Part shown: piece after piece, positions 10,792 through 21,660 of the stretch
Numbering within the stretch: position 1 is the first letter of the stretch
How the letters are laid out: the number at the start of each line of letters is the position of its first letter
Assembly (NCBI GenBank): GCA_911728435.2
Contig: OU452208.1
Span: 5,518,001-5,582,000, forward strand
Direction: 5' to 3'
Length of the DNA: 64,000 bases
DNA from: Apoderus coryli
Taxonomy: Eukaryota > Arthropoda > Insecta > Coleoptera > Attelabidae
Notes under the pieces: model-generated
Told to the model about the DNA's origin: nothing
Databases searched by the model: none
What the model saw: the letters and a program-made list of their open reading frames with translations, nothing else
Made by a program: the position numbers and the translations under genes

Positions 10792-12221
10792 TCTCACATA
10801 GGAATCACGGGCAATGAAACAGCAGATCGTTTAGCTAACGAAGCTATCAACTCAGCCACCGATAGAAACCTAAATATGTATCCCTTTAAATGATTTCAAT
10901 CAATAATTAAAAACCAAAATAAGAGAAAAGTGGCAAATTGAGTGGACCAAATCGAATTTAAAATTACGGAGTGTTAAAAATCGATTAAACCTTGGACTAA
11001 TATACCAGATAATCTACTAAATAAAAGTGAAACCCAAAACGTAATTTAAGTGACAGTACTAATAGACACTAGCGGCTAGGGAGACCGAATTTACTTTGCT
11101 CACGCGATTCACGCATGCGCAATACATACGGCGGGAAAAGTATCATAAGAGTGAAATTGTGAAATAAGATAAAAACTTGGAGCTAACAAATTTTGTATCG
11201 GGAGAGGTAAAGTTTGAAATTGTGAATAAGATTAAAACTAGGTACCGAACAAATTTTGTAAAATATCCTTATTATTGTTAGTATGTAGATATTTTATGGA
11301 TAGGCGCAAAAGTATTAGACTTATTAAAGTAACTGAAGTGAGAATGTGCTTTTTTTAAAGATTTTTGTAAACATATTTTTTGTAAGCGTATATGTGATTT
11401 CTGTTCTCTTTTTGTATACTTGTATAAGCGTTGTGTACACAAAACAAGGGTATGTTTTGTGGTTGTGTACAAGAAGTGGGTTTAACAATAATTTTGATGT
11501 CATGGGTTTGATCAAAATGATCATACAAGACTGATTTTGATGTAAAAATTCACAATTACACAAACTACAAGTTAACAACTTACGTCGCTTGTCATTTTTT
11601 TCTTCATCTAGATGAATTTTTAGGTGACTGTTGTAGTGTATTTTGCTGCTCTACTTTAGCTGAAATACATAATAATGAAACAAAAAAAGTTAAATAAAAT
11701 AATTTAACTTTCCTGGATGAAACTTCAATATGTGTTTTTTAAAGTTCGAGTATTTACAAAAAGTTTTTGAACATTCATTACACATTACATACAGCTGCAC
11801 ATTTAAAGCTCCTAATTGGTACAATTTGAGTTAACTGATCTGAAATGGATAATCAAATTTATCCAATGTTAAAGTTAAAATGAAGTTAAAATGGCACTTT
11901 TACATTATTATCACAACATAGATCTTTATTAATTACCTATATAATTTATATCGGATAACTCAAGAATTTATGTCCACTATATATCAACATAAGAAATAAT
12001 AACAGAACCTATGACTTTAAAAAACAACCTACATAACCTAAAAATCGCGTGAGCAAAGTAGATTCGGTCCCCCTAGCCGCTAGTCTAATAGACTGCGCGA
12101 ATTTTGAAAATATCCGTTTAAAACACAAATTCCCGAAGAATATCAGTAGCCTTCTGGGCGAAAATTGTGACGTGTCATTCATCATCAAATATTTAAAAGA
12201 CCTCCAATTGATACATAAAAT
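10792..12221 (+). pseudogene. 3' end of an I-clade LINE (RNase H and C-terminus), split by a DNA transposon
   Basis: From 10792 the frame reads SHIGITGNETADRLANEA, the C-terminal RNase H block (H-x-GI-x-GNE-x-AD-x-LA) found in I/R1-type LINEs. The frame stops at about 10890 and continues with frameshifts. Coding resumes at both edges of the insertion: VLID just before 11068 and CANFENIRLKHKF, SSLLGENCDVSFIIKYLKD after 12094, which matches the usual C-terminal tail of this clade. Removing 11068-12084 and one 9-bp duplicate restores VLIDCANF in one frame, so the element was intact at this point when the DNA transposon landed. Confidence 0.75.
11068..12084. mobile_element. Mutator-like non-autonomous element, 42-bp TIRs, 9-bp target duplication
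   Basis: Terminal inverted repeats of about 42 bp begin ACTAGCGGCTAGGG on both ends and differ at only two positions. The perfect 9-bp duplication ctaatagac is at 11059-11067 and 12085-12093. Nine-base duplications with long TIRs point to the Mutator (MULE) superfamily; Rehavkus-type elements also make 9-bp duplications and cannot be excluded. The 1,017-bp element has no transposase frame. It is inserted in the coding region of an I-clade LINE. Confidence 0.85.
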
Positions 12222-12229
12222 ATAAAAAA

Positions 12230-13190
12230 ACTGCAATACTTTTACCTACGCTGACCAAACACGATAACAAAATTTACTTTTGCAAACCTCGGCAACGCTG
12301 CAATAACCTATATAACTGGTTGAGCAGCGATTATTTAAAATAAAAAAAAATTGTGATCACATTTTTTCTTACTTTGATTACTTATTTATTATTATTAGCA
12401 AAGTTCTCCTGCAACATTTCGCAAAGCAGAGGATTATCGAGATCTGCTCCAATATATCTCTTTCTCGGAAAACTTTGAAACAATTTTGTAGTTTCAAATA
12501 ATAATGGTGGATTGTTAAATGTTTCACATAGAATTTACATTTTTATAGCGCAAATAAAAGAAATTGCCTGAAACTCTTCAAGAAATTTAATGCAGGAATA
12601 TAAAACTGTTTTATTCTTTAATTGAGGGAGTTTTGTTGGATATTATGAAATAGTAGGTATCTAATAACAAAACCTTAAAAGTATTATTAAAACGTTTTTG
12701 TTGAAGAGGTTTTTTAATGAGTGCAGATGCGGTAAAATAATTTTATTTTCGTACGTAAAATAACATAGAATCAGTCAAAATATATACAGTATGTCTACAG
12801 AAAAAGTGTTCAAGGGGAAAAACTGTCTTATTTTTATATTTTATGGAAAAAAGTTACTCTTATAGTAAGATTGGGATAGAAAAATTTAACTTTTCTTGTA
12901 CGGAGTGTTCATTATTTTTGAAATATTGTTCAATATTAAAGACACGTTGTTCTATCGTATAAGGCTCCATTTTTACTAACCCTAAACTATCAGCTGTCGA
13001 TTTGTTTTGTTTTTAGGGTTACCAACACTTTACTGCATAAATGGCGGCAAATTTAAATCTTGCGTTAATTTTGGACACCCTTTACATCCGCGGAAGCTTT
13101 GTTTGTGACATACAAGGTGCCAAAGATTAAGAATTTTTTCGGTTTTTGTAAAACAGTTTTATGAATATTGGATTTCAATTTAGTACACTT
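12230..13190. other. Unassigned AT-rich DNA
   Basis: No gene or repeat boundary could be supported. Short direct words occur, but I see no terminal repeats and no conserved protein block in any frame. Confidence 0.3.
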
Positions 13191-13194
13191 GTTG

Positions 13195-15566
13195 CACGTT
13201 TTTGCAAATTTTTCAAAACCACAGGGTGGTACTCTCGCACTATTTCTATTCTGCCCAACATTAATGACAGAGTTGAATGCTTAAATAGTATGATGCCATC
13301 TTTATTTGACATATATGCACCTGTTAGGATCTTTCGTACTAAGCGTCGGAATTTACCTTATATAACTTATAATATAAGAAAAATGATTAACATTAGGAAT
13401 AGAGCTTATCGTAGGTATATTAAAAGTAGAACAGAACAATCACGAAGGTGATGTCGAGTTGAAAAATTTTGTCAAAAGTGCGATAAGGCGTGAAAAAGTA
13501 GCGTACATGAAACATACGTTAAATAATTGTGATAATTCTAGGAATCTTTGGCGGAATTTGACTAGTTGGGGGATTTCCACGAAGGGCAGCCAACCTAACA
13601 TTTTGCCTGAGGAATTGTTCGATTCAGGTGATATTAATAATTATTTTATAAATGCAACTGGTCAGGAGCATGTCGATCAGAAATTGATTACATTTTATCG
13701 CATAATTCTTATAACGGTAACAGGTTCCGTTTTCACGACGTGTCTGTTCATGACATACATAGAAGCCTTGGTCTGTTGAGGTCTGAATCTTGTGGTGTTG
13801 ACGGTATAAATGCCAGAATGTTAAATTTTATAGTTCCTTATTGTGTTGAGGTTATTCGGGATTTTTTTAATGACTCCATGCATTCTGGTATATTCCCTGA
13901 AACATGGAAATTTGCTTGCGTCATACCTATTCCGAAAGTGCCTTCTCCCTCTGGCTTCAATGATCTTCGACCAATCAGCCTGCTTCCAGCTTTATCCAAA
14001 ATTTTTGAGCGACTTGTAAGTTTTCAAATAAAACAATACTTGTCCGATAATAGTGTTTTGCCCTCATTACAGTCAGGTTTTCGTGAAAAACATTCTACAA
14101 CAACCGCATTACTTAAAGTGACGAATGATATTGCTTGTGCTTGTGGACAACTCAAGATCGACCATATTGGTTTTGCTTGATCAAAGTAAAGCATTTGATC
14201 TTGTCGATTTTGAGCTTTTACTTAGTAAGCTTTCCTTCTTGGGTTTTGATGATGGCGCGCTGAAATGGTTTTTCAGCTATCTTCTTGACAGACAGCAGTG
14301 TGTTAGGATCGGTTCAAATTACTCTGACTTTAAACTTTTAAAAAGCGGAGTACCACAAGGGAGTATCCTTGGCCCTATACTGTTCTCTATATTTTCTTTT
14401 GATATGCCTTTGAGTTTGAGTCACTCTCATTTTCACATGTATGCTGACGATGTTCAAGTATATGCGCACTGCCGTCTGGAAGACTTTGAGCAAGTGTTGG
14501 GACTTATTAACAAGGATTTGAATAGCTTGTCTTTGTGGTGTCAACGTAACGGTCTGAGATTGAATCCTGACAAGACGGTGGCCATGTGCATTGGATCAGA
14601 GCGACAAACAAAACTAATGCATGTAATTGGACAAATTAAATTAATTGACACTGGTATACCTTGGAAAGATAAAGCTAAAAATCTGGAAGTCATTATAGAT
14701 CACAAATTAAGCTTTGATGAACATTGTAATTTTGTATACAAAAACTCTTTCTATAAACTTAAATCGATGTATCATTTGAAAAAGTTCCTTTGTGAGAGCA
14801 CGAATTTAAATTTAATAAAACCTTTAGTTTATCCACATGTCACATATTGTTCTCAGGTTTACTATTACTTTTTGCCGGAATATAATAGGCTTAAGATCCA
14901 GCGAATACAGAACGCATGTGTTCGATTTGTGTGCAAGGTTCCATATGCTTCTCACATAACACCGTTTTTGGTTCATTTGAGAGAACCAAAAATTGAGATA
15001 AGAATAAAATATCAATTCGCTATGCTAATCTACAAAATTTTAAATAGTGAAACTCCACAATATCTTCACAGTTTTTTGCTACGGGATTCTAATTTACATG
15101 ACAGAGAATTGCGTTTCAATTACTTTTCTATTCCATTACATAGAAGTTCACATTTCGAAGGCTCTTTCTCTTATAGGGGCGCGAAAATTATGAATCAAAA
15201 CGTGGATATTCTCCAGTTGTCTCCTAACTCGTTCAAGAGAGAGCTTAGGCAAAGATTAATGTTGTCATAACATATTACATTATACCTATGCATTATGTAT
15301 TTATTTATGTATTTCTTCGGAGTAGTTCTAAGTTCTTATAAATGTAAAATTTCTTTTTTTTTTTCTCTAATTAAGAACCAATCTATTTTTTGTTTCATAT
15401 TTTGTAATCTGCAGCTGGATTTAGTGCTTAATGCTACTTATTAATTTTTTGTTTCCTATTGGGCTGAGTGTAAGAGTGGCTTTATAGCCAAATCTCATGC
15501 CCTTTGTTGTAATAATTTTTGTAAATTATTATACACAATAAATCACTTTATTATTATTATTATTAA
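13195..15566 (+). pseudogene. 5'-truncated Jockey/CR1-type LINE with reverse transcriptase
   Basis: This is ORF2 of a non-LTR retrotransposon from the linker before the RT to the poly-triplet tail. Blocks: VECLNSMMPSLFDIYAPVR (linker, about 13270), SCGVDGINARML and DLRPISLLPALSKIFERL (fingers, 13790-14010), QSGFREKHSTTTALLK, then LLDQSKAFDLVDFELL, GVPQGSILGPILFSIF and the active site YADDVQVY near 14440, and a thumb ending at 15270. The longest open part is 14125-15270. Frameshifts near 13455, 13750 and 14150 and the lack of an endonuclease make it dead. The 3' end is aataaatcactttattatta at 15538-15566. Confidence 0.9.
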
Positions 15567-16006
15567 ATATTAATTTCGAATCTCTGTTTAATTTAGACAA
15601 TTTTTGGTCTCTTGTATGTTTTTCGAGAACTATGTTTTTAATGTTTTTGATATTTCTTAATGTTTTGATCTTAAATTTAGTTTAATTTTTGTAAGTGTAA
15701 TTGAATCTTGACATGTCAATGTATATGAATTGTATCCAACTAATGGTCAATAAAGGTCTTGAATTAAAATTGTAAATGAAAATTGTACTGATTTCTAGAG
15801 AAATAAAATTTATTTGCAATATAACGGTAATTTTTTAAAAGGGACTTAGTTAAAAGTAGGGATCAACATTTTATTTTATTTTTTACATGCAAAGAAGAAA
15901 GTAGGAAATTAGATTAATTAGTTGATTGTAAATTAATGAAAAATATTTTAGTAAATAATTAAATCAATCCTGAAACTTTGACACCCCGTATCTCAGAAAC
16001 AAAGAT
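15567..16006 (+). other. Second LINE-like 3' tail and AT-rich DNA
   Basis: The sequence right after the triplet tail resembles the 3'-UTR of another retroelement (aataaaggtcttgaatt near 15750). No coding frame. The rest is unassigned. Confidence 0.3.
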
Positions 16007-16010
16007 ATAT

Positions 16011-17320
16011 CGTCACCCTAATATTACAAAGTTCTATGTAACATTTTTTACGTTTTCTGTTTTTGATGGTACAAAGTTCTATGTAAAAAATACTGTAATA
16101 TAAGTTTGGAATGATTCTTGTAGGCAACATAGAACCTTAGTTATCATAAGAAAATCAAGGGTGTATGTAGAGAGATATGCGTTTTCAGTATAACAAGGGT
16201 GTATGTTAAAACATAGAACTTTGTAATAAATAAATATTTATTATTAAAGTATTACATGGTTCTATGTTGCAACATACAATCTTGTTATAATATTTTAAAT
16301 TTGTGTTAATTTCTTTATTCTGATGAAATGAACGAAAGTTTATGCACAGAGTACTGGCAGACCATCCAGAATTTACAGAAATAATTTTATGGAGCGATAG
16401 TTGTGTCCCACAAAATAGAAATAGTCTTTTGAGTTATGCTCTAATGTATCTAGTCCAAATGCACCAGAACTTACGAAAAATAACGATTAAATTTTCGGGT
16501 CCAGGTCACTCTTGCATTTAAGATGTCGATGCTATACATCGCTAGAGAGAGAGGTCATTGAGCCAAATAGAATAAAATTCTCCGGTCTCACATCTCCGCT
16601 TTTTATTCAAAGTAAATCGACAGAAACCTTACACAATAATTCAGAAGAAGAAAGAGGATTTCATAGACTTCTAATATTATCTAAGTCAGTTAAAATTTAA
16701 CAGTGTGACATTTTCAAAAGTAGTATGTTTGCAGTTCTTCAGAAGGTTTTTTGAGCTGAAATACACAATCTTTCAAACCGAATAATGAATCTGACTCGTT
16801 CATAGTCGTTAACTTGCATCAACGAAAACTCAAAAGAGCTCATGTTATTTCTGAGAGCGAATCACGCATTCCAACGGATCTAAAAAAATGTGACAGGATT
16901 GTTGCACTGCCTCAAACAAAAGTAGATGCCCTAAAATCGATGTACAAGTGGTGTCCTGAAATGGATCAGCAATACTGAGTCCATTTTTAAACAAAAATAA
17001 TTACTCGTATAATCTATGATTATGTTATTTTGTTAGAAAAGTTAAGTTCCAAAGTTCTATGCTGTGATGTTTAGAAAAAAGTGTAAGTTCAAAAATACCA
17101 AAGTCCTATGTTTTTTATATAAATTAATTTTTCGAAACTGGTTTGTTGTTTTGAAAATGTATTCATCAAAAACTCTTAAATTGACAGCCGTTAACATCCA
17201 AAATAAAATGAAAATAGAGCTGATATTTAAATTAAGGATTAAAAATCATGCAATTTTTTAAATCAATATTTCTCAAAACTGGAATAATATCACATGCAAC
17301 CTTGTAATATTAGGGTGACG
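16011..17320 (+). mobile_element. DNA transposon with CGTCACCC inverted repeats and a decayed transposase
   Basis: The ends are CGTCACCCTAATATTACAA and its inverted form at 17302-17320, with ATAT on both sides (16007-16010 and 17321-17324) as the possible target duplication or part of the TIR. The word caaagttctatgt and its complement recur at least seven times near the two ends (16028, 16072, about 16130, 16213, 16255, 17050, 17100), like subterminal transposase-binding repeats. The interior carries a broken transposase (16345-16977). Confidence 0.75.
16345..16977 (+). pseudogene. Decayed DDE-type transposase of the CGTCACCC element
   Basis: Blocks on the plus strand: PEFTEIILWSDSCVPQNRNS with LLSYAL, then FSGPGHSCI-stop-DVDAIH and, after frameshifts, KRAHVISESESRIPTDLK and LPQTKVDALKSMYKWCPEM ending QQY. 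The LWSD-x-C-x(2)-QN-x-N ... GH-x(5)-DA-x-H order is the pattern of a transposase-like family common in insects and cnidarians, where the D of WSD is a likely catalytic residue. Stop codons at about 16519 and 16547 and the missing N-terminus show it is inactive. I cannot name the superfamily with confidence. Confidence 0.6.
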
Positions 17321-17549
17321 ATATGTTTGTATATGATTTTCATCTAAAAAAATCATATTCTACAAGTTCCGTAAGTCCTGCTACAAACACCTGACTCACC
17401 CTGTATAACAAAGAACAAAACAACTAAAAAAAACTATAAATGAAGTTACTTGTTCTATAGTTCTTGGGGTAGGTACCTTACTTATTTAGATTTTATGTGT
17501 CATATTAGCCTTGCACAATTTTGATGACAGCTCCTATACTACTACGATA

Positions 17550-18079
17550 TACAGGGTGTCCCATAATTAATGGTATCTACACGAAAATTCGCCTACCTTG
17601 AAAAATTGTACCTTTGCAAATAAAAATCTAAACAAATGCATCAGAAATTGTAATTATTGCAAATATCTCAAAAATAGTTGCTCGGAGCGACATTCACAAG
17701 TTATAGCTTTTTTATGTAACAATGATGAGAAAAGTGATATTTTTAACAAAAACGTAAATACACTGAGGCACAAAAAGTTACATTTGTTTTTATGTAATCA
17801 TAGTGCTGCAGAGAGTACCCTCTACAATTCACATCAGAATTATCAACAAATTCAAATTCCCCGCCCCCAAAAACCCCCCACCATATAATACCATGCCAAA
17901 AAAAAATTGGTTGGAAACTAGGTTATTTAGGAAAATCGAAAACGTTATTACCACTTTGGCAGCCCTGTATCTCGGTTATCATCAACTTTTGAACTAAGGT
18001 AACTTTGGCCACATCTCAATATTTTCATCCAAAGAATCTGCAGGTTTACTGTATACCATTAATTATGGGACACCCTGTA
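17550..18079. mobile_element. MITE with TACAGGGTGTCCC inverted repeats
   Basis: The ends TACAGGGTGTCCCATAATTA and its inverted complement at 18053-18079 form TIRs of about 27 bp, flanked by TA (17548-17549 and 18080-18081). Length is 530 bp. Reading frames inside are AT-rich and show no motif. Tc1/mariner-type mobilisation is likely from the TA duplication. Confidence 0.85.
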
Positions 18080-18081
18080 TA

Positions 18082-19050
18082 ACAATTTCTTGTACACTTT
18101 AATAATAGTAAAAAAAGCTACAAATTATTATTATTATTATTAATATCGAACGACCATATTATACTACGAACGCAATCTCCCAACTCCCTTAGGGGTAACG
18201 TTGTTGTGGCTTCTGAAAGCCGGAATATTAAAATTTTCAGCTTTTTAATTAAAAATGAACTGCTATGTATGTAATGGCAGTGAAAAAAAAATAAATAAAA
18301 TCTCTCCATTATTTTCCACATGTAAAACGGGAAACTGTTTTAGACACTTTTCTTTTCTGTATAAACTTTTTATATTAAAAATTTACCCAATACTTACTAA
18401 AGCAATTAATGTACTTGTATAGTATTTCTAAAGTTAGTTATTTGCAATATAAAAAACTACAACTCGATATCCCTTTGTAATGTCAATACCGACCGCAGCC
18501 GTCCATAGGCGCACTCTTTTAACTTTTCATGACAATACATGCCCTATACGATATTTTAAAAATCGTTTATGTATTAACAATTGTATGTTCATTTGTATAA
18601 AAGGATACTGTATTTTTCCTTGCCGCTCCAACACGGCAACATATAAACCTACGCTGAAAAACACTTTTTTTTTTTAAGTTTAGACATAGATACACACGTA
18701 CCTAGTCCGTGTTCGAACAGCAAGTAACATACATTTATAATAATTAATACTATTGTTAATACTTGTTATGCATATAAGTAGATACATTTATAATAATGTG
18801 CTTCTGATATTATAAACTAACAACAAATTTTACTCACTTAGTCACTGACATTTTCTATAGAACGTAAAAATTCATCACTTCATTACTTTCAGACCTTAAC
18901 TGATGATAAATATTTAAAACAAGACGCTGGCTTTGCACAACGTGTTCCGCTCGTGTCGTATACTGGCCATGTCTGATACAGTGACTGCACAAAGTTTCAT
19001 CCACTTGAGGTTTTATTAAAAATTATATTATGTAATTTGATAGATCTTTT
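18082..19050. other. AT-rich spacer with a minus-strand triplet tail
   Basis: At 18124-18142 there is (att)n read as (AAT)n on the minus strand, followed upward by less AT-rich sequence to about 18230, which could be a very short LINE 3' end on the minus strand. The rest, including the 65-codon frame at 18480-18677, shows no motif. Confidence 0.3.
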
Positions 19051-19059
19051 TTCATTTTA

Positions 19060-19290
19060 TTAATCTAAGAAAAACTATTAAAAAGATCATGGTTACAATA
19101 TTCTGCCACCGTGTTTTACTGTCGGACACAAATTTTCTTGCTTAAATTCCACATTAAGTCTTCGCCATACCATATGATGTCCATCCTATTATATTTAGAT
19201 TAATCTGAGAAAATAACACGTTGCCAAAAATTATTTGTTTCATTTATATATTTATTTGCAAACTCTAATCCTTTTTTTTATTAATCATTA
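19060..19290 (-). pseudogene. Tc1-like transposase fragment
   Basis: On the minus strand, in pieces of different frames: RLEFANKYINETNNFWQRVI, FSD (followed by a stop), then CPTVKHGG. These match the middle of Tc1/Tc3 transposases around the first catalytic Asp (FSDE) and the TPTVKHGGG block. The E after FSD is replaced by a stop codon and at least two frameshifts are needed. No inverted repeats recognised. Confidence 0.6.
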
Positions 19291-19294
19291 ACAC

Positions 19295-20075
19295 AATACT
19301 TTTTTCTGTCACTGTAGTTATTTTTATTACTGTCGGTATTCTTTGGCAGGCATGATTTATTATACGTCTTATATACGAGGGAGAAATGTATCAAAATACG
19401 CTGCATTCGATGTCCTTTTATAATGTAATAGCCCCGGTAGAATCGTTAAATTTATATATTTTACATTGACTTTGTCGCGACCATTATTCTTGCGCCACAC
19501 TGTATATATTGTATTTTGTTCTGTAGATACCTTTTTATTGTGCCACACTGTATATTATGTATTTTTAAATTTAGTTATTTCTTTGTAAAAATTTAGTATA
19601 GTAGTTGTAAATAATATTTCTAAATTGCACCAAATGTTCAAACATCTGGCAAGAATATTTCTACTTTCTTTTTAATGTTTTTCATTTTCGGGAACAAAAG
19701 AAATCCCTAGTCCGTACCTAGAAAAAGCAGTGTTTATTGTTAAAGCTTCGTACCAACCAGATGTCGTACTTTCTCAAGAGAAATGTTTTTTCTATAATTT
19801 TAGCCTAGTCAGTCTTCAACATCAAAACCGTCAACATCTCTCTCGTGCCAAAACTCTCTCTCCAGATTTTATAACAACTTGACGCTCAAACACACTCTTT
19901 TCCGTTTTAATAAATATTCAGTTTTGTACATACCGTTAAACAGTGTTTTAATTATTACAATCATACTACCCAAATTACCAAAACTTTGGATACACTATAC
20001 CTATTGTCAACATAATTGAACCTGCTTCTTGCAGAAAAATATCACTCAATTTATAATATATTTTCTTTGTTGCAG
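19295..20075. other. Intron sequence upstream of the Sidestep-family exon
   Basis: No repeat or gene recognised. The last 15 bp before 20076 form a pyrimidine-rich acceptor (tttctttgttgcag). The signal-peptide exon that should lie upstream was not found here. Confidence 0.4.
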
Positions 20076-20208
20076 TTCCACTCCAACATATGCAAACTGT
20101 TATCGGTGATCCAGTGTATTTACCCTGTGACATATCGACTGATCAACCGGGCGATCAAGTGATTTTAGTGTTGTGGTACCGGGAGGACTTGGGAACGCCC
20201 ATTTACAG
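20076..20208 (+). CDS. Sidestep-family receptor, Ig domain exon (first half)
   Basis: A 133-bp internal exon lies between acceptor tttgttgcag and donor AG|gttagt. It begins with the last two bases of a codon and ends after two bases of the next. It encodes the start of a V-type Ig domain: TVIGDPVYLPCDIS with the first disulfide Cys, and VILVLWYREDLGTPIY, the characteristic VLWYR-D of the Sidestep family, a set of arthropod single-pass neuronal surface receptors (several Ig domains, one FnIII) that bind Beaten-path proteins in axon guidance and synapse matching. It joins in phase to 27447-27655, creating the Ser of TPIYS. The upstream signal-peptide exon would join in phase 1. Which paralogue this is cannot be told. 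Confidence 0.9.
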
Positions 20209-20235
20209 GTTAGTTATTTTGTTTCTTAAATAAGA

Positions 20236-20700
20236 GAAAACAAAAAAAAACGTTCAAAGTCAACTCAACACAATATTTAATCCAATTATGTAAACGGAAA
20301 CTAGTTTCGGATTAACAAGCCGTCATCAGTCCAACAATAAAGAGAAAAACAAACAACAAATTTGTACATAAGTCTATAAGGCAAAAAACTCACCCGTTGA
20401 CAAAACATCTGTGTACAGAAAACATCAAACTTAAATAAATAAGAACCAGAATTTTCAAGCTTAGATTTCAACCTCATCAAAAAAGGAGAAAAACGTTATC
20501 AATTTTTTCTGGAAATTTAAATCGATGGAACACAATTTTGACATTACCTACTGATAATATTAAAAAATCAAAAAACATTTAAAGCCTCCAAAAGCAAAAG
20601 TATTATGTTAAAAAGGACAAAGGACTTTCTTACAATTATCACAATATAATTAATTTAATATGTTTTTTTGTCAGTTTGTTTAAACAAAAACACACATCAA
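20236..20700 (-). mobile_element. Penelope-like repeat with hammerhead, minus orientation, inside the Sidestep intron
   Basis: On the minus strand the segment opens with tgtgtttttgtttaaac near 20695, runs about 190 bp that are repeated at 23628-23815 on the plus strand, and then reaches a hammerhead motif (20295-20333). No protein frame is present. The two copies lie in opposite orientation in the same intron. Confidence 0.65.
20295..20333 (-). ncRNA. Hammerhead ribozyme motif
   Basis: Minus strand: stem I GGA (20330-20332) pairs with TCC (20296-20298), the core CTGATGA is the complement of 20323-20329, a short GG/CC stem II follows, GAAAC is the complement of 20304-20308, stem III is the palindrome ACTAGT, and cleavage is predicted after U at 20299. 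Stem II is weaker than in the other copies (a C-C at the closing position). Confidence 0.55.
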
Positions 20701-21038
20701 TAAAATACAGGGTGAACTATCACTCAGTACAAAAATTTTAACTAGAGGTAGAGAAAAATAAGATTTAACAGAATCGCCTTTCAAAAAATTTCCAACATTT
20801 TTATTAAGGCTGAAAATAATTTTTTTGTAAATCATATTAAACTCCCTTTTTACGACGCCTATGAACGCCTGCCCAACTGAAGTTTAAATTAGACATTAGC
20901 TTAAAGGTTATGATACAGCGCCATGTTGCCAAGTGTATCGATTTACCAAGCATTTAAAGTAAAATTTATTTAATAAATGTAGATGATTATGTGACATCAA
21001 TCATGCGAAATATCAAATATTATGTTAGCTCCTACCTT

Positions 21039-21242
21039 TCAGATAGGTCTAACATGCCATGCCATGCCGCCATGATTTGATGATTGAACTTCCTGGGGAC
21101 CGCTTGATTTACCTCGTCCACTCTTCTTGTTTAATGTCAGGTACTCAGCCCGACGATCACAAGGTGGATACCATCCGTTAGGAAAACCCCAAAGGGCAAC
21201 AAAAAACACACAAATGCAAATAACACTAGCACTTCCAAGCAC
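21039..21242 (-). CDS. Weak candidate: small ORF with a signal-peptide-like start
   Basis: A 67-codon frame begins MLGSASVICICVFFVALWGF, which has the form of a secretory signal, followed by NGWYPPCDRRAEYLTLNKK and a basic segment. A possible splice donor, GAG|gtaaat, lies in the codons SGRG, so the exon could end there. Composition is richer in GC than the flanks. Against it, the upstream minus-strand sequence (21240-21660) is a transposase remnant, so this may simply be part of that element read in a chance frame. No family recognised. Confidence 0.2.
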   Translation of the reverse strand: MLGSASVICICVFFVALWGFPNGWYPPCDRRAEYLTLNKKSGRGKSSGPQEVQSSNHGGMAWHVRPI

Positions 21243-21660
21243 TACAACAGCAAATGTTCAAAGAGGCCACCGTGAACTTCACCACACTTGTTTATGCGCT
21301 TAATCACTGAACTACTTCTAGTGCCTGTACCTTTTGTATGTGATACGGTTGAAACCCGTTCTCCTTCAGAATCCTCCTTGTTCTGAGATATTCCCAATCT
21401 TTTTGCAATCTCCGTAGTACTTATATATATTATACTCTATTAAATTTAGTACAGCCACTACATGTTCTAAATTATTTTGTCCTCCTTGTCCACCCGTTTG
21501 AGCTTGCAATGTACCACTATCTCACAAACGTTGTACTTACAACATTTACAAATGTACGAGGATTAGATTAGGCATATCTTTCCTATTTGGAAAACGTCTC
21601 CGGTATTCCACTGCCGCCCGATTTGCTCTTTCTTTGCATTTCCCATAGGTATAATATTAT
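21243..21660 (-). pseudogene. Transposase N-terminal (helix-turn-helix) remnant
   Basis: Minus-strand blocks in order from 21655: RANRAAVEYRRRFPNRKDMP, then TTEIAKRLGIS (about 21420-21390), then in a third frame RILKENGFQPYHIQKVQALE. The order matches the DNA-binding half of the insect transposase-like proteins that begin with a DUF4817-type domain (RAA-x-Y-x-RFPNR) followed by a helix-turn-helix and the L-x-E-x-G-F-x-P-Y-x-x-Q-x-V-Q linker. Two frameshifts; the catalytic half is not visible. Confidence 0.5.

Noticed and set aside
17598..17997. Two overlapping frames of 96 and 64 codons
   Set aside because: They lie entirely within a MITE bounded by inverted repeats, and the composition is non-coding.
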